Shown here one piece after another: positions 7,799 through 15,976 of a stretch of 64,000 bases of DNA (the first letter of the stretch is position 1; each line of letters opens with the position of its first letter). Position numbers and translations under genes: made by a program. The stretch comes from Planctomycetota bacterium. GTDB taxonomy: Bacteria; Planctomycetota; Phycisphaerae; Phycisphaerales; UBA1924. The notes under the pieces were generated by a model. It worked only from the letters and a program-made list of their open reading frames with translations. It was not told the origin of the DNA and searched no databases. The DNA is taken from positions 124,001-188,000 of the forward strand of contig JAFIFX010000002.1 in NCBI GenBank assembly GCA_020831805.1, read 5' to 3'.

Positions 7799-8455
7799 AT
7801 GCCCATCTCCCGAAGCACATCGCTGCCCAGCTCCCGTGCCCGCACGAAGATTGTCTGGTGCGCGTTGGCCGGTGCGATGACCGTGGGTGTCGGCCTGCTG
7901 TCCCTGCTCGATTCCGGCTCGCCCACCCGCAGCAGCGGCGTGACGCTCTCGCCCCTGATGGCCGTGGGTGGCGCCCGCGGCGTCGAGGCCGTCTTCCAGA
8001 CCCGGGCCCCCATCGAGGAGGACCGCTGGCACACCATCGTGCTGGTCCACTCCGGCTCGCCCGCCGGCTCGGCGGCCACCATCGAGGAAAGCCACCGGGC
8101 CGTGGGCTACGACGGCCTGGGCTTCCACTTCGTCGTGGGCAACGGCGCGGGCATGTCCGACGGGCAGATCCATGTCGGCTACCGCTGGCTCGACCAGCTC
8201 GACGGGGCCGAGCTGGCCGGTCTGAGCGGCTCGTCCCGCGGAATCATCGAGGTCTGCCTGGTCGGCGACGGCGACCGGCGTCCGTTCGGACGCGAGCAGC
8301 TCGTCCGCACCGCCCAGCTCGTCAACGCCCTGGCCGACCGGCTCGGAATCTCGCCCGACCGGATCCGGCTCCACCAGGACCTGGCCCAGACCTCCAGCCC
8401 CGGCCGGTATTTCCCGCGCCAGGCCTTTGAGGAACTGCTCGCCTCCATGCGCTAA
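7799..8455 (+). CDS. Exported N-acetylmuramoyl-L-alanine amidase-like (PGRP fold) protein
   Basis: 218 residues, with GGAAGG eight bases before the ATG. A signal anchor (IVWCALAGAMTVGVGLLSLL) is followed by an Amidase_2/PGRP-like domain. Three family blocks are recognisable: WHTIVLVHSGSP (first zinc-ligand region), GLGFHFVVGNG (the YHF-like block) and RLHQDLAQTSSPGRYFP, which corresponds to the usual HRDV...T.CPG..FP near the C-terminus. The cysteine of the CPG motif is Ser here, so metal binding may differ. The family cleaves the amide between MurNAc and the stem peptide. It lies upstream of the kinase gene but about 200 bases away. Confidence 0.75.
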   Translation: MPISRSTSLPSSRARTKIVWCALAGAMTVGVGLLSLLDSGSPTRSSGVTLSPLMAVGGARGVEAVFQTRAPIEEDRWHTIVLVHSGSPAGSAATIEESHRAVGYDGLGFHFVVGNGAGMSDGQIHVGYRWLDQLDGAELAGLSGSSRGIIEVCLVGDGDRRPFGREQLVRTAQLVNALADRLGISPDRIRLHQDLAQTSSPGRYFPRQAFEELLASMR

Positions 8456-8663
8456 CCTTGCCACCCCGATCGGGCGCCCCTCCCAGCGTGCTCTCGGGCC
8501 TCGTCGCAACGGTCGGCAGCGTTGCGCGGGGTGTATCATGGCCCTGCCGAGCAAGTGGGAGCAGACGCGGGTTTCCCCTGCAACCGGCGGCCCAACGGGC
8601 CGAAACTGGTTCTCATCGCTTCGAGCCGTCCGGATTGCAGGTGAACCCCCCGCCCTTGGTGCC

Positions 8664-9584
8664 ATGTCCGACGAACTTCCCGATATCCAGGCCGCCTACA
8701 AGAAGGGCGACACCGTCGAGGGCTTCCGCGTGCTTTCCGAGATCGGGCGCGGGGCGGCTTCGGTCATCTACCTTGTCCAAGACCCCAAGAACAAACAGAT
8801 CTGGGCCCTCAAGCATGTCCAGAAGCGCGGCCCCAAGGAGCAGCGCTTCCTCGACCAGGCCGAGATGGAGCAGAAGATCGCCAGCGCGATCGCCCACGAA
8901 TCCATCCGTAAAATCCCCCGCCTGATCAAGAAGGGCTCCATCCTCAACACCCGCGAGCTGTTCCTGATCATGGAGTTCGTCGACGGCGTCTCCCTCCACG
9001 AGGAGAAGCCCGACCGGCTCGACCAGATCATCGACATCTTCCGCCAGACCGCCCACGGCCTGGCCCAGATGCACGACGCCGGATATGTCCACGCCGACAT
9101 GAAGCCCCACAATGTCATCGTCGGCCACGACTTCGTGGGCCACCCCACGGCCAAGGTCATCGATCTGGGCCAGTCCTGCAAGATCGGGACCGTCAAGGAA
9201 CGCATCCAGGGCACGCCGGACTACATCGCGCCCGAGCAGGTCCGCCGCGGCGAGATCACGCCCAGGACCGACATCTACAACTTCGGCGCGACCATGTACT
9301 GGACGCTCACGGGCCGGAACATCCCCACGGCGATGGGCCTGAAGAACGACGCCCTGACCAGCTCGATCGACGAGAGCAAGATCGAGCCGCCTGTCCCCGT
9401 GCGCGAGCTCAACCCCGAGGTGCCCGAGCGGCTGGCCAACCTGATCCACGAGTGCGTCAAGGTGCGTCCCGAGGACCGCCCGGAGAACATGCACATCGTG
9501 GCGGACAAGCTGGACCTGATCCTGGGCATCGTGCGGGCCGCGGCCGCCGCGGGCACGCCCGCCGCCGCGGACGAGCAGAACTGA
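8664..9584 (+). CDS. Serine/threonine protein kinase (cytosolic, no transmembrane part)
   Basis: 306 residues. The Hanks kinase domain fills the protein: glycine loop EIGRGAASVIYL (about 26-37), lysine in ALKHV (about 50), HADMKPHNVIV (about 143-153), DLGQS (about 167), GTPDYIAPEQ activation segment (about 184-193). The catalytic loop is HAD instead of HRD, and the metal motif is DLG instead of DFG, while Asp, Lys and Asn are kept, so catalysis is likely. There is no sensor domain or membrane helix, and an Ala-rich tail ends the protein. The metallophosphatase gene begins 8 bases after the stop and may counteract it or share regulation. Confidence 0.88.
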   Translation: MSDELPDIQAAYKKGDTVEGFRVLSEIGRGAASVIYLVQDPKNKQIWALKHVQKRGPKEQRFLDQAEMEQKIASAIAHESIRKIPRLIKKGSILNTRELFLIMEFVDGVSLHEEKPDRLDQIIDIFRQTAHGLAQMHDAGYVHADMKPHNVIVGHDFVGHPTAKVIDLGQSCKIGTVKERIQGTPDYIAPEQVRRGEITPRTDIYNFGATMYWTLTGRNIPTAMGLKNDALTSSIDESKIEPPVPVRELNPEVPERLANLIHECVKVRPEDRPENMHIVADKLDLILGIVRAAAAAGTPAAADEQN

Positions 9585-9592
9585 GCCATGCC

Positions 9593-10486
9593 GTGCCCCC
9601 GCTCGACCTTGCCAACGCCGAGGCCGTGATCGAAGCGCTCCGCGCCGGGGCCGACGCCAACCGCACCGCCGCCTGCCGCACCGGCTCGATCGACCGGGTC
9701 GAGGCCCCCGGCCGGCTCATCGCCACGGGCGACATCCACGACAACCCGATCAACTTCGCCACGGTGGTCGCCGCCGCCGGGCTGGACGCGCCGGAGGGCG
9801 AAGAGCCGGCCGACCCCGCCCACCTGACCCTGCACGAGATCATCCACCCGCCCACGCTGGTGGGGGGGATGGACTTTTCCTACCGCGGGCTGACGCGGGT
9901 CGCCGCGCTGAAGGCGCGTTTTCCCGGGTTCGTCCACACGCTGCTGGCCAACCACGAGCTGGCGCAGGTCTACGGCGCGGGCATCGTCAAGAACGGCGTG
10001 CGCGTCGTCGACGCGTTCAACGCGGGCGTCGAGTATGTCTTCGGCGAGGACGCCGACGCGGTGCAGGACGCGATCAAGGACTTCGTGCTCTCCATGCCGC
10101 TGGCCCTGCGCTGCGTGTGCCCGCAGGGGGACATCCTGTGCGCCCACTCGCTGCCCGCGGCGGCGAACATGGCCCGCTTCGACCCGACCATCATCAACCG
10201 CGATCTGACCGAGGACGACTACCAGCCGCGTTCCGGCTCGGCCTACTTCATGGTCTGGGGCCGCGGCTACGACGCGGAGCTGCTCGAGGACCTGACCGAA
10301 CGCTGGGGCGTGAACCTGTTCATCTTGGGCCACGAGCACGCCGACCACGGCTACGCCCTGGTCGAGCCCAACGCACTGGTGCTCAACACCGACCACGAGC
10401 AGGGCGTGTACCTGCCCATCGACCTGTCCAGCAAGCCGCGTCTGAGCGAGTGCCCGGCGATGGTGGTCCCGGTCGCGGGGGGCTGA
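9593..10486 (+). CDS. Calcineurin-like metallophosphoesterase
   Basis: 297 residues from GTG 9593, 8 bases after the kinase stop. The metal-binding signature is present: GDIHDNP (about 46-52), ANHE (about 119-122), CAHS and GHEHADHGY (about 245). The first motif normally continues GD and GNH; here the second GD is replaced by MDFSYRG, a variation seen in larger phosphoesterases. Members hydrolyse phosphomonoesters or diesters, including phosphoproteins. Because it is coupled to a Hanks kinase, a protein phosphatase role is attractive, but this is inference from position only. An ATG at 9588 is out of frame. Confidence 0.8.
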   Translation: MPPLDLANAEAVIEALRAGADANRTAACRTGSIDRVEAPGRLIATGDIHDNPINFATVVAAAGLDAPEGEEPADPAHLTLHEIIHPPTLVGGMDFSYRGLTRVAALKARFPGFVHTLLANHELAQVYGAGIVKNGVRVVDAFNAGVEYVFGEDADAVQDAIKDFVLSMPLALRCVCPQGDILCAHSLPAAANMARFDPTIINRDLTEDDYQPRSGSAYFMVWGRGYDAELLEDLTERWGVNLFILGHEHADHGYALVEPNALVLNTDHEQGVYLPIDLSSKPRLSECPAMVVPVAGG

Positions 10487-10494
10487 CCGGACCT

Positions 10495-10519
10495 GGAGCG
10501 GAGGGCTTCCAGCCCTCCG
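10495..10519. repeat. REP-like palindrome (GGCTTCCAGCC core)
   Basis: GAGGGCTTCCAGCCCTC (10501-10517) can fold into a 7-bp hairpin behind GGAGCG. The same GGCTTCCAGCC core occurs inside mnmE (26530-26546) and, inverted, at 44637-44649. It lies nine bases after the phosphoesterase stop. Confidence 0.7.
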
Positions 10520-10588
10520 TGCCCTGCCGATCGCGGCCTGCCCGAAGCCCATGCAAATCTTCACGCATCCCCCAAGCCCCAAGCGCGG

Positions 10589-10594
10589 TATCTT
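10589..10594 (+). promoter_or_regulatory. -10 box of a probably leaderless gene
   Basis: TATCTT followed by six bases and the GTG at 10601. With a start site about seven bases downstream of the box, transcription would begin at the start codon. No Shine-Dalgarno fits in the gap. Confidence 0.5.
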
Positions 10595-10600
10595 CCCCCA

Positions 10601-11533
10601 GTGGTCACGCACGGGCCCATCGCGATCACGCCGAAGTGCCCCCGCTGCGGTTACGACCAATCGGGCGAGATGGCGGCGTGGACGGACCGGTGTCCGGTGG
10701 AGGGCCGTTGCACCGAATGCGGCTGCTTCTTCCGCTGGGCCATCGTCCTTCGACCCGGTCGGACGACGCACCGATGGTCCTTTGAACACGCCGACAGTCC
10801 ACGCGGCCTGGTCCGGCGTGCGTGCCAGACGACCGCCCGGGCGGCCGTTCCGAGCCGCTACTGGCGGTCGATGGGTCTTACCACGCCGGTGCGGCCCGTG
10901 CGGATCGCGGTGCTGCTCGTCGCGTGGTGGCTGGTGGTCCGAGCGGTCGTTTCGCTGCCCTCGGCTGCGATCCTCCAAATCGATTCGGGCATGGCCTCGC
11001 CGCACGCACCCTTCTGGGACGCGTTGACTGCCGGACTCACGCCACAGCGTGCGGCCAGCTTTTACCGCTTGGCGTTCGAGGGCGGCTGGGCGGATCTTTT
11101 GCAAGGCGGACGCTGCCAGTCACTCGACTCGGTCGAGGTTCTCTTCCTCTCGCTCTGGCCGCTCACGATCTCCACGGTGTGGTTGATCTTCACCGCCATC
11201 TGGTACGCGGGCGCGCTCCGCTGCCGAGCCCTTGCTCCGCACCTCCTTCGGGCCTGGCTCATGAGCTGGATGATCGTTCCTGTCTTCCACGAAATGCTCA
11301 ATATTGCCGTCGCATGGGGGTACCTGACCAAGGGCGCGTTGCATGACGGTGTGATTCTGGCGGTGCTCATTAGCGCGCCAGCCGTGTTGTGGGTCTGGTG
11401 GCGTGCAGCCGTGACCACCTTCGTTCCCGAGGCAAGCCTTCGCTTCTTTGTCTATGCGAACCTGAGCGTGATCCTGGCCGCACCCGTACTCCACTTTATG
11501 AGGATCACGATGCTGGTGTGGATCCTGCCATGA
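10601..11533 (+). CDS. Zinc-ribbon membrane protein, paralogue 1
   Basis: 310 residues starting with GTG. The N-terminus is a zinc ribbon: CPRCGYDQSG (Cys 13 and 16) paired with CTECGC (Cys 37 and 40). Behind a basic, soluble stretch come about six hydrophobic helices (for example VRIAVLLVAWWLVVRAVVSL and VILAVLISAPAVLWVWW). It is the first of three homologous long proteins and one short one in a row. The stop overlaps the next ATG as ATGA, so 1 and 2 are cotranslated. The combination of a cytoplasmic zinc ribbon and a polytopic domain is widespread in Phycisphaerae without known function. Confidence 0.7.
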   Translation: MVTHGPIAITPKCPRCGYDQSGEMAAWTDRCPVEGRCTECGCFFRWAIVLRPGRTTHRWSFEHADSPRGLVRRACQTTARAAVPSRYWRSMGLTTPVRPVRIAVLLVAWWLVVRAVVSLPSAAILQIDSGMASPHAPFWDALTAGLTPQRAASFYRLAFEGGWADLLQGGRCQSLDSVEVLFLSLWPLTISTVWLIFTAIWYAGALRCRALAPHLLRAWLMSWMIVPVFHEMLNIAVAWGYLTKGALHDGVILAVLISAPAVLWVWWRAAVTTFVPEASLRFFVYANLSVILAAPVLHFMRITMLVWILP

Positions 11534-12468
11534 CCTCTCCTTCACGCACCATTCCCCAATGCCCACGCTGCGGCTACGACCAGTCGGGCGCTGTGGCGAC
11601 CTGGACGGACCATTGCCCCGTCGAGGGCACCTGTCCGGAGTGCGGGACCGATTATCAATGGTCGCTGGTCTTCAACCCTTCGCGCGCCGACATCCGGTGG
11701 TTGGCCGAGCAAGCGACCACGAGCCGCGCGATGATCCACCGGACCGTCCCCACGCTGCTGCGGATGGTGCTCCCGTGGGTGTTCTGGTCCCGCGTCGGGG
11801 TTCTGACACGGACGGACCCGGCTCGGCTGGTCATGTGGGTCATCTGGTTGATGATCGGCATGCACATCGCGGTGTGGCCGCCGTGCTCGATTGTCTACGC
11901 GGCGGTCCACGCCGGCTACGAGACCACCATGACCGGACTGGCCGATTACGCCCGCGACGCGGACGGGATCCAGCTCTTCTGGGCGTTTGTCAACGGGCTG
12001 ACCTGGCCGATCGTGACGGCCATCGACGGTCACCTGGCCTGGGGCGATGCCGAGCACAGCGGGTCGGAGTTGTGGCGGGCGACGAGATGGCTGTTGGGCA
12101 TCGGGCTGGCATGGTTCTGCGTGCTCAGCCTCCTCCCGGTCACCCGGCGGATGGCGCGGCTTCGGCGTGCCCACCTCGTGCGGGCGTTGCTCCTGAACGC
12201 GGCGGCGGTCGTCCTGGTGTTCCAGCTCGGGCGGGTTCTCTTTCCCATGAACTTGTACGGGGGTCAGGTCTGGCAGGAGTTGGCGCTGGTGGGTCTCCTT
12301 ACGGGCGCGTGGTTCTGGTCGCTCGTGTGGTGGGGCGCGGCGCTGCGGGCCGGGTGGAAGGTGCGATCGTGGACGCTGCTGGTGCTCGGAACCGTCGCGG
12401 GCATCCTGGGCGGGGCCGTTCTGATGACCATCGAGGACTCGGTCGTGATTCTGCTGCGGGGATACTGA
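11530..12468 (+). CDS. Zinc-ribbon membrane protein, paralogue 2
   Basis: 312 residues. The ribbon has CPRCGYDQSG (Cys 11 and 14) and CPECG (Cys 35 and 38), plus an extra Cys at 29. The membrane part contains about six helices and shares blocks with paralogue 3: VPTLLRMVLPWVFWSRV, VTRRMARLRRAHLVRA and WKVRSWTLLVLGTVAGILGG. The conserved Trp-Val-Phe-Trp-Ser-Arg-Val and Arg-rich cytoplasmic loop suggest one fold for the pair. The ATG overlaps the previous stop. Function unknown. Confidence 0.7.
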   Translation: MTSPSRTIPQCPRCGYDQSGAVATWTDHCPVEGTCPECGTDYQWSLVFNPSRADIRWLAEQATTSRAMIHRTVPTLLRMVLPWVFWSRVGVLTRTDPARLVMWVIWLMIGMHIAVWPPCSIVYAAVHAGYETTMTGLADYARDADGIQLFWAFVNGLTWPIVTAIDGHLAWGDAEHSGSELWRATRWLLGIGLAWFCVLSLLPVTRRMARLRRAHLVRALLLNAAAVVLVFQLGRVLFPMNLYGGQVWQELALVGLLTGAWFWSLVWWGAALRAGWKVRSWTLLVLGTVAGILGGAVLMTIEDSVVILLRGY

Positions 12469-12496
12469 GCGTGTGCCCCCGCTGCTCCAAGCGTCC

Positions 12497-13438
12497 ATGA
12501 AAAACACACAGACCATCCCGACCTGCCCCCGCTGCGGCTACGACCAGTCGGGGGAAGTGGCCGCGTGGACCGACCGGTGCCCGGTCGCGGGAACCTGCCC
12601 GGAGTGCGGGACGGAGTTTCGCTGGGCGGACCTGTTCGATCCGGCTCGCCAGGACTTCCCGTGGCTTGTCGAGCACACCCGCTCAGTCCGTCGCCGTGCC
12701 CGACGAACTGTCCCCACGCTGGTTTGCCTCGCGTTGCCATGGGTGTTCTGGTCGCGTGTGAATGTCCACGCTCGCACCGACGCCCGGGCGGTGGCGGGCT
12801 GGCTTCTGATGCTGTTCATCGCGTTGCACCTGTTCTGCTGGCTTCCTCTTTCTCTGGTGCTGGCGGCCACTGATTTGGGCTATCCACTGTCCTATACGAA
12901 GTTGAGTTCGATGATCGGTTCTTTGGCCGGATTCGAGTTCATGATTTGGCTGGCCACCGGCTTGATGTGGCCCGTCGCGTGTATCTCGTATGACGGCTGG
13001 GTGTGGTGTAATTGCTTTGGTGACGGTTTCACATTGATCTCGGCCATGCGCATGCCGCTGGGCATGAGCCTCACTTGGTTCGCGTTTCTGTTTGCGCTGC
13101 CGATCACACGGCGGATCGCTAAGCTCCGGACCGCTCACCTGCAACGCGCCGTCCTGTTCCAGTTGAGCGGACTCATCGTAGTGTTTGCGGCGATGCGAAT
13201 TCTGTATGCGTTCGCGTTGCATGGCACCGCGAAGCCGTGGGTTGAGGCGATCATCCTTTTTCTTTATCTGGTTGTCTGCGTCTGGACACTTGTCTGGTGG
13301 ATCTGCGCCGCTGTCATCGGCTGGAAGATCCGCTCGTGGCCGCTGCTTGCCCTCAGCACGGTCGCCTCGCTCCTCGGCGGGGTGGTGCTTTATGTGATCG
13401 AAATGTCCATGTCGAACATGCTGCGGTTCTACCTCTAA
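12497..13438 (+). CDS. Zinc-ribbon membrane protein, paralogue 3
   Basis: 313 residues from the ATG at 12497; an upstream in-frame GTG at 12473 would add eight residues but would not match the paralogues, which all place the ribbon 9-12 residues from the start. Ribbon cysteines are at 10, 13, 34 and 37. The membrane domain aligns with paralogue 2 (VPTLVCLALPWVFWSRV, ITRRIAKLRTAHLQRA, WKIRSWPLLALSTVASLLGG). Its base composition is noticeably less GC-rich in the middle (12880-13260) than its neighbours. Function unknown. Confidence 0.7.
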   Translation: MKNTQTIPTCPRCGYDQSGEVAAWTDRCPVAGTCPECGTEFRWADLFDPARQDFPWLVEHTRSVRRRARRTVPTLVCLALPWVFWSRVNVHARTDARAVAGWLLMLFIALHLFCWLPLSLVLAATDLGYPLSYTKLSSMIGSLAGFEFMIWLATGLMWPVACISYDGWVWCNCFGDGFTLISAMRMPLGMSLTWFAFLFALPITRRIAKLRTAHLQRAVLFQLSGLIVVFAAMRILYAFALHGTAKPWVEAIILFLYLVVCVWTLVWWICAAVIGWKIRSWPLLALSTVASLLGGVVLYVIEMSMSNMLRFYL

Positions 13439-13460
13439 TCCTGCCCCCGCTCGCCCCGTC

Positions 13461-13466
13461 TACCTT
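13461..13466 (+). promoter_or_regulatory. -10 box of a probably leaderless gene
   Basis: TACCTT, five bases before the GTG at 13472; no ribosome-binding site fits between them. Confidence 0.45.
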
Positions 13467-13471
13467 TCCCC

Positions 13472-13765
13472 GTGCCCGACGCGGATCCCAACCAGCCCCT
13501 CTCCCTCCACTGCCCCCGCTGCCGCCACGACCTCGCCGGGTTGCCCGGCGTCGGGCCGGAGCCTGACCCGGGTGCCGTGCTGATCTGTCCCGAGTGCGGC
13601 ACGCCCACCACGGTCATGGCCGCCCTCGACACGCCGCGGGAGGCCCGCGGCTGGCTGTACTTCATGCTTTGGACCCTGGCGGCGCTCGGGGCGCTGCTCT
13701 TCTGCGGGTGCGGGCTGACGATTCTGGGAACCGTCGTCTGGGGGATCTTCGGAGGCGGGCCCTGA
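13472..13765 (+). CDS. Short zinc-ribbon protein with one or two membrane helices
   Basis: 97 residues. [10 protein letters not shown] (Cys 14 and 17) and CPECGT (Cys 39 and 42) form the ribbon; the C-terminal 45 residues hold a hydrophobic stretch ([20 protein letters not shown], then [14 protein letters not shown]). It is a reduced relative of the three larger proteins upstream, keeping the ribbon but only the last helices. The GTG start with TACCTT five bases before it suggests independent, leaderless expression. Confidence 0.65.
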   Translation: MPDADPNQPLSLHCPRCRHDLAGLPGVGPEPDPGAVLICPECGTPTTVMAALDTPREARGWLYFMLWTLAALGALLFCGCGLTILGTVVWGIFGGGP

Positions 13766-13800
13766 ACGGGACCGGACCGGACGGTCCCGGCCCTCGTCCC

Positions 13801-13806
13801 TACGAT
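13801..13806 (+). promoter_or_regulatory. -10 box of glyA
   Basis: TACGAT, five bases before the glyA ATG at 13812. The geometry implies a leaderless glyA mRNA; no riboswitch or long leader is possible unless another promoter is used. Confidence 0.5.
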
Positions 13807-13811
13807 CGGGC

Positions 13812-15134
13812 ATGGCCCACGACACACTCGACCGGCTGATCCTCGACCACATCGCCCGCTCCGACCCGGAGGTCGCGTCCATCGTGGCCGCGGAGGCCGA
13901 ACGCCAGGAGCACACGATCGAGCTGATCGCGTCGGAGAACCACGCCTCCCCGGCCGTCATGCTCGCCGCGGGCACTTGCATGACCAACAAGTACGCCGAG
14001 GGCTACCCCGGCCGGCGCTACTACGGCGGGTGCGAGCACCATGACAAGGTCGAGCAGCTCGCCCGCGACCGGGCCAAGGAACTCTTCGGCTGCAAGTTCG
14101 CCAATGTGCAGCCGCACTCGGGGGCGCAGGCGAACACTGCCGTGTTCATGTCCATCATGCAGCCGGGCGACACCTTCCTGTCCCTGGTCCTCAAGGACGG
14201 CGGGCACCTCTCGCACGGGATGAACCTGAACTTCTCGGGCATCTTCTACAAGCCGGTCCACTACCCCCTGCACTACGACAAGGACCATCCCGAGCACGAG
14301 CAGATCGACTACGACGCGGTGCGGCAGGTGGCTCTTGAAACCAAACCCAAGGCCATCCTCTGCGGCTACTCGGCCTACCCCCGCGTCATCGACTTCGCCC
14401 GGTTCCGCCAGATCGCCGATGAGGTCGGCGCGGTGCTGATGGCGGACATCGCCCACATCGCCGGTCTGGTGGCCGCGGGCGTGCACCCGTCGCCCTTCCC
14501 GCACGCGCATGTTGTGACGACGACGACGCACAAGTCCCTCCGTGGCCCCCGCGGCGGGCTGATCATGACCAACGAAGAGGAACTCAACAAGCTCATCAAC
14601 CGCAATGTCTTCCCCGGCGTGCAGGGCGGGCCGCTGATGCACATCATCACCGCCAAGGCGGTGGCCTTCGGCGAGGCGCTGCGGCCCGAGTTCCAGGCCT
14701 ACCAGCAGCAGGTCGTCAAGAACGCCCGGGCTTTGGCCGCGGCCCTGCAGAAGCACGGCTACCGCATCACCTCCGGCGGGACGGACAACCACCTGATGCT
14801 CGTCGATCTGACCGCCAAGAGCGATGACCTGACCGGCAAGGACGCCGAGAAGTGGCTCGAGGGCGCGGGCATCATCACCAACAAGAACGGCATCCCCGAC
14901 GACCCGCGCCCGCCGATGATCACCAGCGGCCTCCGCCTGGGCACGCCCGCGACCACCACCCGCGGCTTCACCGAGCCGGAGATGGAGCGCATCGGCGCCT
15001 GGATCGACCGGGTGCTCTCCGCGGGGCTCAAGGGCGAGTCCGAGCTGGCCGCCGAGAGCGACAAGGTCCGCTCCGAGATCCGCGCCCTGTGCGAACGCTT
15101 CCCGCTGCCCCACGCGACGCTCGAGACCGCCTGA
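13812..15134 (+). CDS. glyA: Serine hydroxymethyltransferase
   Basis: 440 residues. Converts serine and tetrahydrofolate to glycine and 5,10-methylene-tetrahydrofolate in the cytosol, the main one-carbon source. The pyridoxal-phosphate lysine is in [14 protein letters not shown] (Lys about 241); other signatures are [28 protein letters not shown] and [12 protein letters not shown]. It is about 20 residues longer than the E. coli enzyme, partly through a longer [18 protein letters not shown] loop. It stands alone; both neighbours are unrelated. Confidence 0.97.
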   Translation: MAHDTLDRLILDHIARSDPEVASIVAAEAERQEHTIELIASENHASPAVMLAAGTCMTNKYAEGYPGRRYYGGCEHHDKVEQLARDRAKELFGCKFANVQPHSGAQANTAVFMSIMQPGDTFLSLVLKDGGHLSHGMNLNFSGIFYKPVHYPLHYDKDHPEHEQIDYDAVRQVALETKPKAILCGYSAYPRVIDFARFRQIADEVGAVLMADIAHIAGLVAAGVHPSPFPHAHVVTTTTHKSLRGPRGGLIMTNEEELNKLINRNVFPGVQGGPLMHIITAKAVAFGEALRPEFQAYQQQVVKNARALAAALQKHGYRITSGGTDNHLMLVDLTAKSDDLTGKDAEKWLEGAGIITNKNGIPDDPRPPMITSGLRLGTPATTTRGFTEPEMERIGAWIDRVLSAGLKGESELAAESDKVRSEIRALCERFPLPHATLETA

Positions 15135-15149
15135 GCGGGCGGGCCCCGC

Positions 15150-15479
15150 TCAGGGCCGGTCCTGCAGGCGGCGCTGGGGGTCGACCTTGAGCCGGCCCCA
15201 CCCGTAGTACCCATTGGCGGTTCGCAATCCGTCGCCGACATTGAGATACGAGATCTCGCCGAACTTGTCGATCCGATAGATCAGGTCCCCGACCGACACA
15301 TACTGATAGCCCATGTGCGACTGGTCGAGAACATCGGGCCGCTCCCTCGGCTGGGCCATGCCCCCGAGGATCACGCCCAGCGACCCGGCCAGCAGGGCGA
15401 TGATGAGCCCCCGCCATCGGGCGTTGGATTTTTCGAGTCGTTGCAGACGGTCCTCGACGGTGTGCGGTGTGGTGTCCAT
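15150..15479 (-). CDS. Small membrane-anchored hypothetical protein
   Basis: 109 residues. A short charged, possibly coiled N-terminus (TVEDRLQRLEKSNARWRG) leads into one transmembrane helix (LIIALLAGSLGVILGGMA) and an extracytoplasmic domain of about 65 residues rich in Tyr and Gly (YQYVSVGDLIYRIDKFGEIS, YYGWGRLKVD). The layout suits a type II membrane protein. Function not recognised. It is divergent from the lipoprotein gene at 15536 with 56 bases between starts. Confidence 0.6.
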   Translation of the reverse strand: MDTTPHTVEDRLQRLEKSNARWRGLIIALLAGSLGVILGGMAQPRERPDVLDQSHMGYQYVSVGDLIYRIDKFGEISYLNVGDGLRTANGYYGWGRLKVDPQRRLQDRP

Positions 15480-15523
15480 GGAGACCCACCGCCCGGCCCA
15501 TCTCTCCGCTGACAGGTTTTTCG

Positions 15524-15529
15524 TAGAAT
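15524..15529 (+). promoter_or_regulatory. -10 box of a probably leaderless lipoprotein gene
   Basis: TAGAAT, six bases before the ATG at 15536. Only GTCGCC lies between, so there is no Shine-Dalgarno. Confidence 0.5.
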
Positions 15530-15535
15530 GTCGCC

Positions 15536-15928
15536 ATGACACGCACCATGCCCGCCGCGATCGCCGTGCTGTTTCTGCTCCCGTTCCTGGCCGCCTGCTC
15601 CGGGTCCCCGGCGTCCCCCCGCCCGGTGGCGACCATCAGCCATGTGGTCTTCGTGAACCTGGCCGACCCGTCCGACGCCGACGAGCTGCTGGCCGACGGG
15701 CGGGCCATGCTGGCGACCATCCCCACCGTGACGGCCTACTCCGCCGGGCCGCACATCGACACCGGCCGGGCCACGGTGCTCGACGATTACGACATCGGCA
15801 TGATCCTCGGCTTCGACGATGTCGAGGGCCTGAACGCCTATGTCGTCCACCCGGACCATGTGGCCTTTGTGGACAAGTGGCGTCCCCGCCTGACCGGCCT
15901 GCGCGTCTACGACATCCACGATCCGTGA
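15536..15928 (+). CDS. Dabb-domain (stress-responsive A/B barrel) lipoprotein
   Basis: 130 residues. The signal peptide ends in a lipobox, FLAACSG. The mature part is a single ferredoxin-like Dabb domain: ISHVVFVNLADPSDADELL, VTAYSAGPHIDT, DIGMILGFDDVEGLNAYVVHPDH, typical of the family whose cytoplasmic members are stress-induced or polyketide-cyclase-like. An exported, lipid-anchored version is seen in planctomycetes; its ligand is unknown. The length matches one domain exactly. Confidence 0.8.
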   Translation: MTRTMPAAIAVLFLLPFLAACSGSPASPRPVATISHVVFVNLADPSDADELLADGRAMLATIPTVTAYSAGPHIDTGRATVLDDYDIGMILGFDDVEGLNAYVVHPDHVAFVDKWRPRLTGLRVYDIHDP

Positions 15929-15976
15929 ACAAAGGCGACCGAAGCATGATCGCAGGGAGCGGCGGGGGGCGGTCGC

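Noticed and set aside
7188-7880. 230-codon plus-strand ORF across the lipoprotein gene
   Set aside because: Frame-shifted relative to the lipoprotein and amidase genes and crosses a strong terminator; Arg/Pro/Ala composition of a shadow frame.
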